Assembly: GCA_022496805.1 (NCBI GenBank)
Contig: CM040094.1
Coordinates: 20,359,501 to 20,423,500, forward strand
DNA from: Pohlia nutans
Taxonomy: Eukaryota > Streptophyta > Bryopsida > Bryales > Mniaceae
Length of the DNA stretch: 64,000 nucleotides
Direction of reading: 5' to 3'
The translations under genes and the position numbers were made by a program. The notes under the pieces are model-generated. The model saw only the letters and a list, made by a program, of their open reading frames with translations, ran no database searches and was not told the DNA's origin. Below are positions 10,561-21,922 of the stretch, piece by piece (the stretch's first letter is position 1; each line of letters begins with the position of its first letter).

Positions 10561-11373
10561 TCTGTTCATATCTAATCTGTACAGGTGAGGGTACAGGCAG
10601 GCAGGTAGGCAGTCACCCTTTTTTATGCTCTGGTTCTGTAATGCATAAGTCACCCCCGCCCTGCCTTTCCGTGATGCCGCTGACACAACAGTAGTGGAAG
10701 TGAGCAGACTACAATCTTACAAGGTTGTTGTTAATTCCTTTTTTTCTTTTCAATAAGTTAGTTCTGTGCATGCAGTAATAATTCGTACACTGTTGATTAA
10801 CTGAAGCCTTGCCGCATCAATCAAGCTGTAGCAAAAGAATAATACGAAAATCATTTGTTCATATCTAATCTGTGAATGTAGTGAGTGCATTTAATTTTGT
10901 ACTGAAAGCTGACAGTGTGCAGAAGCATTTGTTTTAGGGTTTGCAAGGGCTGGATTTTGAGGTGATCCGACTTCAACTTCGAGCTGCATCAAGATTTGGA
11001 GACCAAACCTACTTTTGCACAGTCAGAGCTCTATCTTGCATAAGCAGTCAACTCTGTCAAGTTGAAGTGACATTGTCAGAGCCCTATCTTGCATAGAACT
11101 TACATGCTAGGGTCTTGAAGTATTCACTTGCAGGTAAGAATGTGCACTAAATCTTTCTATCCTTGCTTTGTTTTGTAAACTCAAGTCTGCATTCCTTCAT
11201 CCTCAAGTAGTATACTAGTATGCTACTTTCAAGTAAGTCCCTCTTTTCAGTGTTTATTTCTGTGGGACTATCAAAAGTGCAGGGTTTTGGTGACCATAAT
11301 TTGGAATGAATGCAAACTGATTTACAAGTGCAACTAAGCTCATGTCAACTAATATCCTGCATTCTGATGGTGA

Positions 11374-11462
11374 AGGATTCAAGAGAGATTGGGTGGAACA
11401 TCAGCGACGACATAAGCTTCGACTGGAAGTTGTTTATGGCTAAGAAGCGGCTCATCGCCAAG
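11374..11462 (+). pseudogene. Possible captured flavoprotein (glutathione reductase-like) exon
   Basis: The frame reads SREIGWNISDDISFDWKLFM then AKKRLIAK and ends at donor AAG|GTAAGG. The GW...FDWK..M.KK pattern resembles a segment of plant glutathione reductase and related disulfide oxidoreductases, but it is short and could be chance. It sits among other captured exons in the same orientation, which is mild support. Confidence 0.35.
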
Positions 11463-12361
11463 GTAAGGTCATTTGGACCCTTAAGCGTCCACTGCGTATG
11501 TTCTGTAGTATAGGAAAATTAGACCTCCTGCTGAAAATCATTTGTTTATGTGAAAATGGCTCTGTTTTGACACGATCGACACTCTTGATCTTGTAGTATA
11601 GAACAAGAGCTTTAAAATGATGTGTTGCAATCAGAAAACCGAGGTTAAATGAGAAAATGCCACCATTGCAAAGTTCAATGATGCAGATGGCCATATTGGA
11701 TGTTTTATATGCTTAGGGGTTAAGTTGGTGTACATTCTCAAAATGAGATCAATGTATACTAGAATTTTGGAGCATGTTTGCAGTGGTGGCAATGTGCAAG
11801 TTGGTTACCAATTTGGAAGTCGTGATTGGGAATGGAATTTGTGTTTATTTTTTTCTTTTCTTTTCTTGAGTGTTTTGTACGGTGCAAGATATGAGGTTTT
11901 GGGATTGTCCCTACAATGCACCCATAATTCTGGATTTACAGAGGGATTTACAGTGAAAAATGAAATTTAATAATGGTCTTTGAAGTAGTTGTTGCTTAGT
12001 TACTCCATGTGTGATTTTGCTTCACATTGGTATTATTTATTGTGTGTGTATATTATTTATGGTATGTGAAGTACTTGCAGCTCAATCACTCCTTCATATG
12101 TGATTTTGTTTCACATTGATATTATACTTGATATTATACTATATTATCCTTTGCAGCTCAATCACGTTCTATGTTTTATACTTCAAACATGACCCTTGTT
12201 TTATTTATGTATTACTAGTAGTGGTTTTGATCAGTAACAGTCTAAAGAGAAACCTTTAAATTAGCATGAAAAGGAATCCCTGACATCTTGTCTTGCAAAG
12301 TTGAACAAGTGAGAGCTCCTCAAGCTGATTGAGTCATTGTCTTCACATGTAAGAACTTTAA

Positions 12362-12595
12362 CCCCTAAAGGACCAAGTCAGGGTTCATGGTTTTAAAATG
12401 ACAAATTCAATCAATCATAGTGTGAAAAACATAATTAAAATAAAACTAAATTTTATATCACCAGAATCAATGAAGAACATTGCATGAGTTGGTCAAAAGT
12501 TAAATAAATTTGAAGGAAAGGAAGTTCACATAAGACTTACTCAAATCTAATAAAAAACACATGAGGTTTAATTGGGCTTCTTGGTCCTGTAGGGG
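12362..12595. mobile_element. 234 bp MITE with TTAA duplication, nested in the transposon
   Basis: The termini CCCCTAAAGGACCAAG and CTTGGTCCTGTAGGGG are inverted repeats, flanked by TTAA at 12358-12361 and 12596-12599. TTAA duplication fits piggyBac- or Kolobok-type non-autonomous elements. It has no coding capacity. Confidence 0.7.
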
Positions 12596-13228
12596 TTAAC
12601 TTTGCACATGACTTTGCTCTAAATGACCCATAATTGGCACTGTTCTCAAAAGGTGCTATGCCACTACTTCACAAGATAACTGGAAATCCAATCTGCATTA
12701 ACCAATATAATGTCCTTTGTCTATTCTTGTTTACCTTGCCTTAGGTGTCAAACATTAGTGTCATTGAATTGGCTAGAAGATTATTAGCATGTTTTGGTTA
12801 GGCTTTGCAATCGTTGATATGGATAAGTGAAGTTGGTCAGATTAATTAAAAGAGTGTCTAGGTTGTCTTATGTGATTATGTGAAATACTCCTGCATAAAA
12901 ATATGTTGATCATTCAATGTCATGCCCAAATCATTATTTATGATTCCTTTACGTACGTATAGAATCCTTAAATGGGTGGAGTTCAATCTAGAAATTTGTG
13001 ATAGAATTGATTGCACTAGTGTAGAAAATAAACAGGCATATAAATAGAAGGAACATATTGGTCCCTCACATCAAAATCAGAGCAAGTGTGTGCACCATTG
13101 CGATTGTTGGGGCTGGATTAGGAATTGCAATTGTTAGAGTTAGGGTTAGGGTTTGCAATTGTTCAAAGGATATATTGAAATCTATGATTTGTGCAATTAG
13201 TTTTTAATTATGAAGCATGCATTTGCAG

Positions 13229-13299
13229 GTAATTGTAGTGGCATCATACATGAAAGAAGAGTGGCCAGCTCTGATTATGGTTCCAAAGACCAAGAAGAG
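13229..13299 (+). pseudogene. Captured SNF2-type (SMARCAL1-like) helicase exon
   Basis: Between acceptor TTTGCAG and donor AGAG|GTAAAA, 71 bp encode VIVVASYMKEEWPALIMVPK. This matches the segment after helicase motif I in SMARCAL1/annealing-helicase relatives, where a Y/FY-x-x-EWPL-x-VVP pattern is typical. It is a single exon only, probably a captured host fragment inside the transposon. Confidence 0.55.
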
Positions 13300-13333
13300 G
13301 TAAAATTCTGATTTATCTTTTCCATCCAAAGCA

Positions 13334-16300
13334 ATGGCTGAAGAATTGGAGGTAAAAGTTGTGTGTGTGAATGATGAAAAACATACTGAGTTGGGGTTTG
13401 TCTTCTCTTCTTTGGGTGCCACTTACAATGACATAAGGTTGGCAATCTAAGAAGATGAATTAACCACATCTGAATTTCAGATGTTGAGTATTGGTGGTAG
13501 TGTGTTTTCCTCTAAACAAGAAGAGAAAATGAAACTAAGAGGAGATGTTGTGCACATCCGATTGATAGTTCCTTCAAATGGAGTAGGTGCTAACAAACGT
13601 TCTTTATCATCGGTTGCTTCCACAACATCCTCAATGGGTGATGGTCTTGAAAATGGTAACATGAGCAAACAACCAAGAATTGAGGAATGTTCAACGGAAA
13701 TAATCATTGAAGAGTCTAATGGGCCTCTATCTGAACAAACGGGTCGATTGTTCAGTAAGCTTGCATCTACCAAAGATGTCCAAAAGTGGCAACATGAGAT
13801 TCAAAATACGAGAAGTAAATTAAAGAAACTTGGTCGATGTGATGCTCTAGAGTTGGAAACAAGGGATCAGGGAAAGAATGTGCTATTCCATCTTTTTTGT
13901 CATGAATGTCATGAACGATATCATCGGTCTGGTAACAACAAGCCATGGGATGCATGTGCTAATTATTTACGGTCGCACATAAATTCAGATGGACATTTGA
14001 AGAATTACGAAGCAAGAAATGGGCTCAAAAGTAATTTGGAACATTCAAAAACGGCTTACAACAATGACAGTGAAGAAACCTTCGTTGAGAACAAATCCAG
14101 GGTTCAAGAAGCACTTGGAATAATTAAACTCTTTGAAGTTGAGTTTCCTACAAGCAAATTTGAGCTTGTAGAAGCTACACTTGGCAATTATTCTAGACTT
14201 GGGGCAATGAAAATTTGTTGTACCGTTGATAACAAATGGATGCAGTTATTTCCAAAAACTGGATCCTTAGAAGGCAACATGCGTGAGCATGTCATTGGAA
14301 AGTCCCATCATGATGTAGTTTCAAACCTTTCTGGTGGTTGTTCTACCAAATCGGATCCCAAACCTAAAGGTCGTCCTTTTAGACCTTCATCAGTAAAGGA
14401 TCCTAGACAAAAAGATCTAAGTTCATTCTTGGTGAATGTAGGTGTTTCAAGTATTGATGACTCTTCTACTAATGATGGGGTTGATGCTTTATAGCAATCA
14501 AACAATTATGCCCATCTTTTGTGCATGTGTTGGGGTTTGTGGGATGATAGGTGGGACTATAATGGTGTGAGCATGGACTTAAAGCCATTCTTGGATGATC
14601 TTAAGAAAGGAAAGAAGTCGTATGCAGAACCTTTTACTTGTGCTAACATTCAAAATGGTAGCACCAAATATGTTATCAAAGGTACTTTTCGTCATATAAA
14701 TTGTGCTCGCATTTCCTTGACTAGAGGTGAAGGTTTCCTTGGACTTAGGTGCTCTACATGTTCTTCCATTCCTGCTGAAAATGATTTTAGAATGAGGGTT
14801 TATCGTACTAAGAAGAGCAAGACTCGTAGAGGTGGAAGAAACTTCAAAACAGGTGTACGGTTGGGTTATTACGGTAGACTTGAAATTATTAAGCTTGCAC
14901 AATCATCAAGAAAAGAAGCCAGGTCTTTACGGTCACACTTGTGGAGAGCAAGAGTTAGAGTTGCAACTCTTTCCGTGAAGGTCAGATCATTACGTGAATC
15001 TTCAGTTGAGTATCATGGTAGAGGTGATGTGAAGACTTTTTGCCGCAATATCATTGTAGCACATAACCATGGTAAGTTTGAAGGAAAAGAATCCTTATGG
15101 GACTTTCTTACTGATATAGGAAAGAATGTAGGAAGGGACGATAAGGCAAAAAGATACAACAAGACAACCAAAGCAATGTTTGAAACCATCAAGTTATGGG
15201 GTGGTCCTAGACTTCATCATTTATTGTCAATTAACATGGCTGGTCTTTCCTTGGATACCACCAAGCGAGGATTACAAAAAGGATTGAAATATAGAATTGG
15301 AGAGAGTGACAAAGTTTTTAGCCACATTGCCAGAGTCTATAAATCTGTAATGCAACTTGCAAATATCCCCCTTGGAAAGGTACCTGCTATAGTAGCTGAA
15401 GATGAAACTGTTGTTAAAAGGGCTGTGAGATGGATAGCTAGAGATGATACTGTGGTTGGATTTTGTGGTGTTGCTGAAAACCATCATTGCATCTCTAATT
15501 TTGTTGTGAATGTAGGGTCTGAAGCTGAAGGTTATGAAAATATTGTGCAAGCTTTTAAAATGAATATTAGAGCTCATTTTGCCCGAGTTTTGATAGTGAA
15601 TCCTTTGCATCCTAGATTGCCTAGGCTAGTGATACTAATTCAGCTGACTTGCAACCGTTTTGATGCTGAGTTTGTTCGCAATCAGTGGGAAAAGGTAAGG
15701 GCATTGTGGTCTGTCCATTTGTTGGATGTGGTTGGACCATTGATAGGTCATGCATCAGATGGAGATGCTCGTAGGAGAAAGTTGATGCTTGAAGACTATG
15801 GGGCAGCAGATGGTATTCGATTTAGCATTCCATTGGATGGATGGTTATTTAGTGCCAAGGTCTTAGCAAATTCTCACATCTATGGTTTACATGACCAAGA
15901 CTTTGTGCATAATGGGAAGAAGCTTGTAAATCCTTTGGACTCACCAACACGCCATTTGATTTTGGGCAACGAACATGCATCCGTTAACCACATCTATCTT
16001 GTATATGCTACTTTTTCTGTTGATCAACATGGATTGCAGGAAGGTGATATTAAGAAGGAAGATCGACAAAATTGGACTGCAGCTCAACGCCTTACATCTA
16101 AAAGAGTGCAAGATTGTTTATTACAACTTCGAGAATGTGCACAACATCGAAAGGACAGGACAAAGGGAACACAATACTACCTACAAGTCATATCTTCCTA
16201 TATTGATGTCTTTCTTTCGAGTCACTTGTCATTGTTTGATAGATGTAAACTTGCATCAAAAGTATCATTCTTTCTTCGTTTGTGGAAACTTTGGTTGCAT

Positions 16301-17668
16301 TTAGGAACCCACACTTACTCCTTGAAAACAAATTTTATTAGTCGCCAAGCTTATTTAGATATGCAGATTTCATGTCATTATATTGTATTGCTTATCAAGT
16401 TGTTTAAGGATAAGTACAACCACTTAGAAGTTCCATTTGGCTTGCTTAGATCAGATGTTTGTGAAAAAAATTTCAGTAAAGTCGGTGGTATGATTTCAAA
16501 CGAGAGAAACTATGATGGGTGTGATCTTGTGGAAAGTGCAGGAGCATTAGCGCGCATTGCAGAATTTGAGGCTGATCCTACTGGTCCAAGCTTTCTGAGG
16601 GCTCACAAGAAGCAAACGCACATATAGACCGAGTTGGAGAAGAATCATAGATTAGGAGCTGCAGATTTGAGTGACTATTCATGTGTGGAAACTGATGATG
16701 TTATTGTCTCAGCTTTGAAGTTGGGATTTCAAGAGGCCCAAGAAATGTGTGCTGAATTGGGTATGAAACCCGATGTTGTGAGAGATGGTAATTGGTGGAT
16801 AGAGCCATGGATACATGAAAAAAAAATTGAAGCACATTTGTTTAGAAGTATGGAGGAAGATGAATGTGATTATGATCACATATTGAATAATGATCCTATC
16901 ACACAAGGTAGTGACAAAGAAAATTGTGGTGTTGGACGAGTCAATTCAAATATGTGCAAAGAGGGTTTCATAGAGGCTGAAGAGGTGGAGTCATGGGTTG
17001 AAGATGATTTAAATGAAGATATTGAGTTGGAGAGTGAGCTGCGACATACTTTGGATGTTCTTATTAATGAACATGAAGGTGTTGAATTTCCCTCATTATC
17101 TAATGCAAAGTCAGCTGTGCCTTATGTAATGGTAGGGGAGTCTAGAATTTTTAAAAGTACACTTGTTAGTCAATTGAATGGCAATCCTACTTTGTCTAAA
17201 GATTGGTTGACTCGGATTAAGGCTGGTATATTATATATGAAGCCTAAAATCCTTAGTGCCGGAAACCATGATACTATGTTAAAGCTTGATTGTGATATTG
17301 GTATGTGTTTTTTGAACACACTTCAAGCTCAAACTATAAAAAAAAGAGGTAGACCAAAAAAATCAGCTCAACTTAAGGTTTGGTTTGTTGGGAGGATTTA
17401 TAGGATGCGTAGGAAGTTTGGTAGTCGTTGGGTGGAATATAGGGATCCAATTGACTTGATGGACCGTCCATCAAACATGGAGATTGGTTTATGTTGGTAT
17501 TAGAAGGGGTCTAACAACAAATGGACATATAACCTTACTGATTATTTGATGGTAGACTTGGAAACAGTAATTGCATTAGCTACATTGACATATATTGCAA
17601 AATTAGATGCTTATGAGTTACATCCAGGGGATGAAAAAGTTTTCAACGACTTTGTTGATGAAAGCTAG
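13334..17668 (+). pseudogene. Decayed zinc-finger transposase of the 9.4 kb element
   Basis: One frame runs from ATG 13334 (or ATG 13481) to TAG 17666, broken by TAA near 13448 and TAG at 14492, 16625 and 17501. Two zinc-finger-like segments come first (FCHECHERYH with a later H-x6-H, and CCTVDNKW with REHVIGKSHH). The central domain carries AEDETVVKRAVRW, TCNRFDAEF, GHASDGDARRRKLML, HDQDFVHNGKKLVN and DVCEKNFSKVGG, whose acidic residues could form a D-D-E/D site. A C-terminal AT-hook KKRGRPKK lies near 17340. P-type transposases have a comparable order of acidic motifs and 8 bp duplications, but this is resemblance only. A GC-rich N-terminal ubiquitin-like look is too weak to claim. Confidence 0.75.
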
Positions 17669-17910
17669 GATATTGCATTATACATATTGTAGAGGTTGAT
17701 TATTGTTCAATAGTATATTTGTATACTTATGTTAATGACTATATATGAATGGATTCTTTTTGGTGTATACATATTGTCTCTAGTATTTTAATTATTAAAA
17801 TTGTATGTATATTACCTAATTTCACAAAAAATAACTTGTATATAGGGGGTTTTAGAATATGTTGCGAACGCACGTGATTCTAGGTTTTAATACAAGGTGC
17901 ACTCCCCGGG

Positions 17911-17918
17911 GTATTAAC
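17911..17918 (+). repeat. Right target-site duplication
   Basis: GTATTAAC, partner of GTAGTAAC at 8493-8500. Confidence 0.7.
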
Positions 17919-19083
17919 CAAGTATGGAAAGGACCACAAGCTGCTTCAGGACAATACGTATATTGAGGAAGTGATGAAGAAAGCAGACAGCTTTGTGAAG
18001 TTGATGAAACCATGGAGCTTTGGACGCCAGCGCAGTCAAAATATCGGTTGGTGGAGACACGTTGCCGGTGGATCCGAGGAGTTAATGAAGAATAAGTTGG
18101 TCCACGCATTGCCTGCTACGGCCAATGTCATTGAAGTGGAGCACACATCACTCAAGGGTGCATATGCTACAGTCAAGAGGGTTCGAATTGAAAGAGCCCC
18201 AGGGTTTGAACCTTATTGGGAGTTTGCGGCAAAGCTTTCTAAACAGTGGAAGACAAGACCGGATCTTGCAAAATTGGAACACCAAAATGAAACGATGGCC
18301 GTTCGAATTGACCATCCAGGTGTTATACGGTATGTGGCTATTAATCCTTCGAAATACGAGGGTTATGCATATTGGTGGAATGGTGGGACATTGCGACAGA
18401 TGCTGAATTTAGACAACACGTACGGAGACGATATCTACGCGCGTACGTTGCATACAACTATGTCAGCAGACGATGTTGTCAAAGCAAGTTATCTGAGGCG
18501 GTTCCATAAAAAAAGAACGGAGTTGGCGTGGGCATTGGTGATTATCATGATGGAGGCACACATGACCAACAAGCTGCACAATGATTTATCTCTTGATAAT
18601 ATCCTTTTTCATTTCCCTGCGGACGAGACGTGTGTATACATCGGGGTATGTGACTGGGGCATGTTATCCTTTTCGAGTGAGCCAATGAAGTCACTATATG
18701 GGTTCAACAGTACAGAGGAAATGGAGAAGGATCTTGCAGATCGGTACTGGGTGGATCCTACGATTGCTTATGTACGTAAGCCAGATGCAGATGTAGAGAT
18801 ACGCCCAGTAGTGACGAAAGCAACTGAGGCATATGGAGTTGCAAAACTTGCGTTGCGCATCAACAAAGGCAACATGTCGGAGGATTACTGGAAGTTGCAG
18901 ACGCTTGGAGAAACTTCAGTTGTTTATAGAGAACAAGAGTTGGCAGATGTGTTCGAGAGCTATTTGAATCGATTGTGCAACCCGAATCGAGAAAATATTG
19001 GAGGTTTAACTCATTTAGTGACACATTTTAGGATTACGTACCATTGGCCAGTACCGTACGAGCATTTTAGACATGTGTATTAG
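17919..19083 (+). pseudogene. 3' part of kinase-like gene (kinase domain intact)
   Basis: The frame enters from the transposon junction; its first ATG is 17971 and it stops at TAG 19081-19083. It holds a divergent protein kinase fold: glycine-loop region LKGAYATV, candidate VAIK lysine in FAAKLS, catalytic loop HNDLSLDNILF with Asp and Asn present, and DWG in place of DFG in CDWGML. Key residues are kept, so activity is possible. There is no signal peptide or membrane segment. The family is not recognised. The promoter and N-terminus now lie 9.4 kb upstream beyond the transposon, so normal expression is lost unless the region is spliced out or a new promoter is used from 17971. Confidence 0.75.
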
Positions 19084-19490
19084 GCAAAACATAGTGATAT
19101 AGTTCTTCTTGGTTTAGAGTAGTAGTAACGGTATTGAATTGTTCTATGGCTATTGTTGTGTGCTTATGTATAGAACACGTGGACTTCTGTCCGACTATCA
19201 GTAAAATATTTTCCTTTTTGACATTTACGGAATAAATAATTCCATATGTTTTATTGTTTTTGGGACTTTGCTATCTCTATGTTCATTGATATTTGTGGGT
19301 TTTGCAGCCATCAGTGGCGGGACTCCAATTTGGAATTTGTTTGTACACATGGGTACCTAACGTTATTAAAATTTAGAAACACCCTTGATTTTCTTTAATT
19401 TTTTGGAAAATAGTTCTTCCATGTGTTATTGGAAGTTTGCTAACTCTATGGTTTTTGACTAGGATTTGCAATCGGTGGATTTGTGTTCAC
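19084..19490. other. 3' flank of the kinase-like gene
   Basis: AT-rich, with no gene or repeat recognised before the dispersed repeat. Confidence 0.5.
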
Positions 19491-19770
19491 CGTTGGGATT
19501 GGAGAATAGACTTAATTTGAAGATTTTCCACCGTCGACAAATTTGAATGTTGAGTGTCCAAAATACAGAAGTATTTCTAAAGATGCTCGTATCATAGGTC
19601 TCTTTTAATTTCTTCACTTTCAGTGTTTTACTCCTTGTAAATATAACTTTGCCGTAAACCTTAAATATAAGTTTTGATAAACCCTTTGACAAAAATATAT
19701 TTAATTTGAATTTTTTCCTTGTTTGAATAATAAAATCTGTAAATATTCAAAATATCTTCAAATCATGTTG
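19491..19770 (+). repeat. Dispersed repeat, copy 2 (partner at 1571-1850)
   Basis: Same orientation and order of blocks as copy 1 (GTTGGGATTGGAGAATAGAC to AATCATGTTGAAAA). The two copies bracket both promoter-array genes, so they could be remnants of the ends of one larger unit. That is speculative. Confidence 0.8.
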
Positions 19771-19784
19771 AAAACTGTGATGGG

Positions 19785-20345
19785 ACGTCCACTGCACCGT
19801 CCGATCAGGCACGTTCTTAGTCGTCCGATCTTGTAGCCGTCCGATCGCGCCGTCCAGTCGTCCGACCCAATCGTCCGTCCGATCCCGCCGTCCGCCATTC
19901 TAATCCCGTATGCCCGTCCGATCGGGCACATTCTCAATTGTCCGATCGAGCACCCAATCCCTCGTCCGACCCGTAGATGGAGACACCAAATTCGTAGATT
20001 TTTCCGATTTCAGTGAATTATAATCAGCCCAACACGAGGATTGGACTAAAGATCTCGTAGATTTTGTCATACACCTTAAACAACCGTCCGCCGTCCGGAG
20101 AAACATTGCAACGGGGCGGTCGACCTCGCCGTCGGACATGGCCGTCCGATCTGTCCGCCGTCCGATCTACCCTAAACCGCCGTCCGACCTGTCCAGTCGT
20201 TCGATCGCGCCGTCCGCCAATCTAATGCCGTCCACTGAGGTAAAACCGCCGTCCGCTGTGGATTTTTCAAAGTCACCGGACGCTGGGATGGGAACGTCTA
20301 CGTCCAGCGGACGTCCGGACGCGAACGTCGGCGTCCCAGCGTCCG
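19785..20345 (+). promoter_or_regulatory. Array 3 of GCCGTCCGATC-like motifs, no gene attached
   Basis: About fifteen copies (CACCGTCCGATC, GTCGTCCGATC, GCCGTCCGATC, GCCGTCCGACC) in the same orientation as arrays 1 and 2. A segment GCGCCGTCCGCCA-TCTAAT occurs twice (about 19880 and 20208). No TATA box or ORF follows. The array runs into the inverted-repeat element at 20389 and the truncated gypsy element, so its gene may have been lost. Confidence 0.6.
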
Positions 20346-20762
20346 AACAACCCTGTTCTAGAGGAGGTTGACTTCGTGTGTCAAGTTCTGCCATCAGGAA
20401 TTTCGGACCCCACTGATTCCGCACGATTTCAGTGCGATTTCCGATATTTCAAGGGTTCATACAGTTTTCGCACTGATTCCGCATCGTTGCGTCATTCATC
20501 GCAACTACACTGATATGACACGATGTTCGTACAAGCGGATATAGTACTGATTCGACACAATTGATACATCTATTGAAAACGTATGAATTCAACACTCTTT
20601 ATAGTCGTCAAATGTCGTGTTTTAATCGTCTTTAAAACTACACTTATTCAGTGCGTTTTTCGTGCGACATCATCTTTTCCATATCTAGATTTTATTTTCT
20701 TTCTATATCTAAATTTATGAAAATAATATCATTAAAAAATATTAAAATAATTATTTTTCTCG

Positions 20763-20905
20763 CTACCTACTTGAACTACACGGAAACTGCCCGAACCCAC
20801 GGTGGGGCCCACCATGGCTTCCCAAGCTCTATCACCGACGGTGGGATTCGAACTCACGACCTCCCTAAACCCTAAACCAAACTCCAAACCACCAAATCAC
20901 CACAA
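20763..20905 (-). mobile_element. Probable tRNA-derived SINE
   Basis: On the minus strand, TGGTGATTTGGTGG could serve as an A box and GAGTTCGAATCCCACC is a good Pol III B box about 45 bp later. The order resembles the plant Au SINE family. An A/T-rich tail follows at 20700-20762. No matching target duplication was identified. Confidence 0.45.
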
Positions 20906-20964
20906 ACCCTTGATGCATAGAATGAAACTTTTTTGGTAATTATAAAAGATTGAAACCATTGGTA

Positions 20965-21290
20965 ATTTTTTGCCATGTGTATATAATTCTTTTTTCAATT
21001 TTTTTTGCACTAGATTATGCAAGACTTTTTCTATATATAGGATTTTTTTCATAATTTTTTTAATTTTTGAATTTTTTGCCAAGATCGTGATGGCAGATCA
21101 TGGCTGTGAGCTGTTTTCTTTTTTTCAGCGGACTTTGAATGTTTTTAATTATGTGAAAAAAACTTTTTTTCCAAATTTTTTTTGCACTAGATTATACAGG
21201 ACTTTTTCTATGTATAGGATTTTTTTCATAATATTTTGAATTTTTTTATTTTTTGCCAAAATCGTGGTGGTTGTGAGCTATTTTTTTTTG
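20965..21290. repeat. Two-unit duplication, T-rich
   Basis: TTTTTTTTGCACTAGATTAT, GACTTTTTCTAT and TAGGATTTTTTTCATAAT followed by TTTTTTGCCAA occur at about 20998-21085 and again at about 21178-21265. Spurious ORFs arise here. Confidence 0.75.
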
Positions 21291-21922
21291 CTCCTATGAT
21301 GAAAAGTACAATGATAACCAATAATACCAAATTTGAATTCTAAAAATATAAAATGTTATCTCTTTGAAATTTTAATGTGTATTGCTTCTAAACTCTATAA
21401 ATGTAGATCTAAAAATGTTTTGGGAAATTAAACCGTAAGTATAATTTAAAGAAGATTCTTGGAATATTCCAACATATTCCAAAATAATATAAAATATTTT
21501 GAAAGATTCCAAAAGATTCCAAAAGATTCCAATTTTATTAAAATATTGTACACGGATGTCGTACGAAAGTAATTTGCATTATAATAGATACTGAAATCGC
21601 ACAAATATAGTAAAAGGCATTAATATGATACGTATACGATACTGAATCCACATGAACTAAAACCGCATGTTATCCGTGTCTTATTAGCCATGTAATGTAG
21701 ATACACGATTAACGCACGGATTCCGTCAAGCACGACTTTCGTGCGGAAACAACACTTTTGTCATAATCATTGAAAAGACACTGCATCCACATCTTAGTAA
21801 TGCATGTCACTTTCGTACGATAACGACACTTCTAAATGCACGTATGACGTGCGGAATCAGTGTTTAACGATAAACGCACTGAAATCGTGCAGAATCAGTG
21901 GGGTCAGAAATTCCTGATGGCA

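Larger units (their letters stand above)
8501..17910 (+). mobile_element. 9.41 kb gene-capturing DNA transposon with CCCGGGG termini and 8 bp TSD
   Basis: The left end CCCGGGGGGTGCACTGTAC and the reverse complement of the right end CCCGGGGAGTGCACCTTGTA match at 13 of the first 14 bases and then loosely. Another GTGCAC lies at 8543. The 8 bp target duplication is 7/8. Inside, a transposase-like frame runs from about 13334 to 17668, and the 5' 5 kb carries fragments of at least three unrelated host genes with exon-intron borders. P-type and hAT elements both make 8 bp duplications. The transposase has acidic motifs that would suit a P-like DDED/DDE fold, but I cannot place it in a named superfamily. 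It is inactive as it stands because of in-frame stops. Confidence 0.8.
20389..21922. mobile_element. 1.53 kb element with 48 bp terminal inverted repeats
   Basis: The termini 20389-20436 and 21875-21922 are inverted repeats matching at 46 of 48 positions (outer bases TGCCATCAGGAATTTC). The interior has many short repeats of the ACTGATTCCGCA / CGTGCGGAATCAGT type near both ends, a SINE-like block and a duplicated T-rich segment. No transposase is present, so it is non-autonomous. No convincing target duplication is visible (only TC on both sides), and the left flank is the array while the right flank is a cut gypsy ORF. Confidence 0.85.

Noticed and set aside
14492..17503. Programmed amber read-through in the transposase
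   Set aside because: An upstream TAA also breaks the frame and the fourth stop is TAG too; decay is simpler.
13334..17668. KDZ (Zisupton-like) or hAT transposase
   Set aside because: 8 bp duplication would fit, but the KDZ motifs and the hAT dimerisation motif were not seen.
20841..20905. Functional tRNA gene
   Set aside because: Only A- and B-box-like pieces; no cloverleaf stems or CCA-side pairing, so SINE-derived at best.
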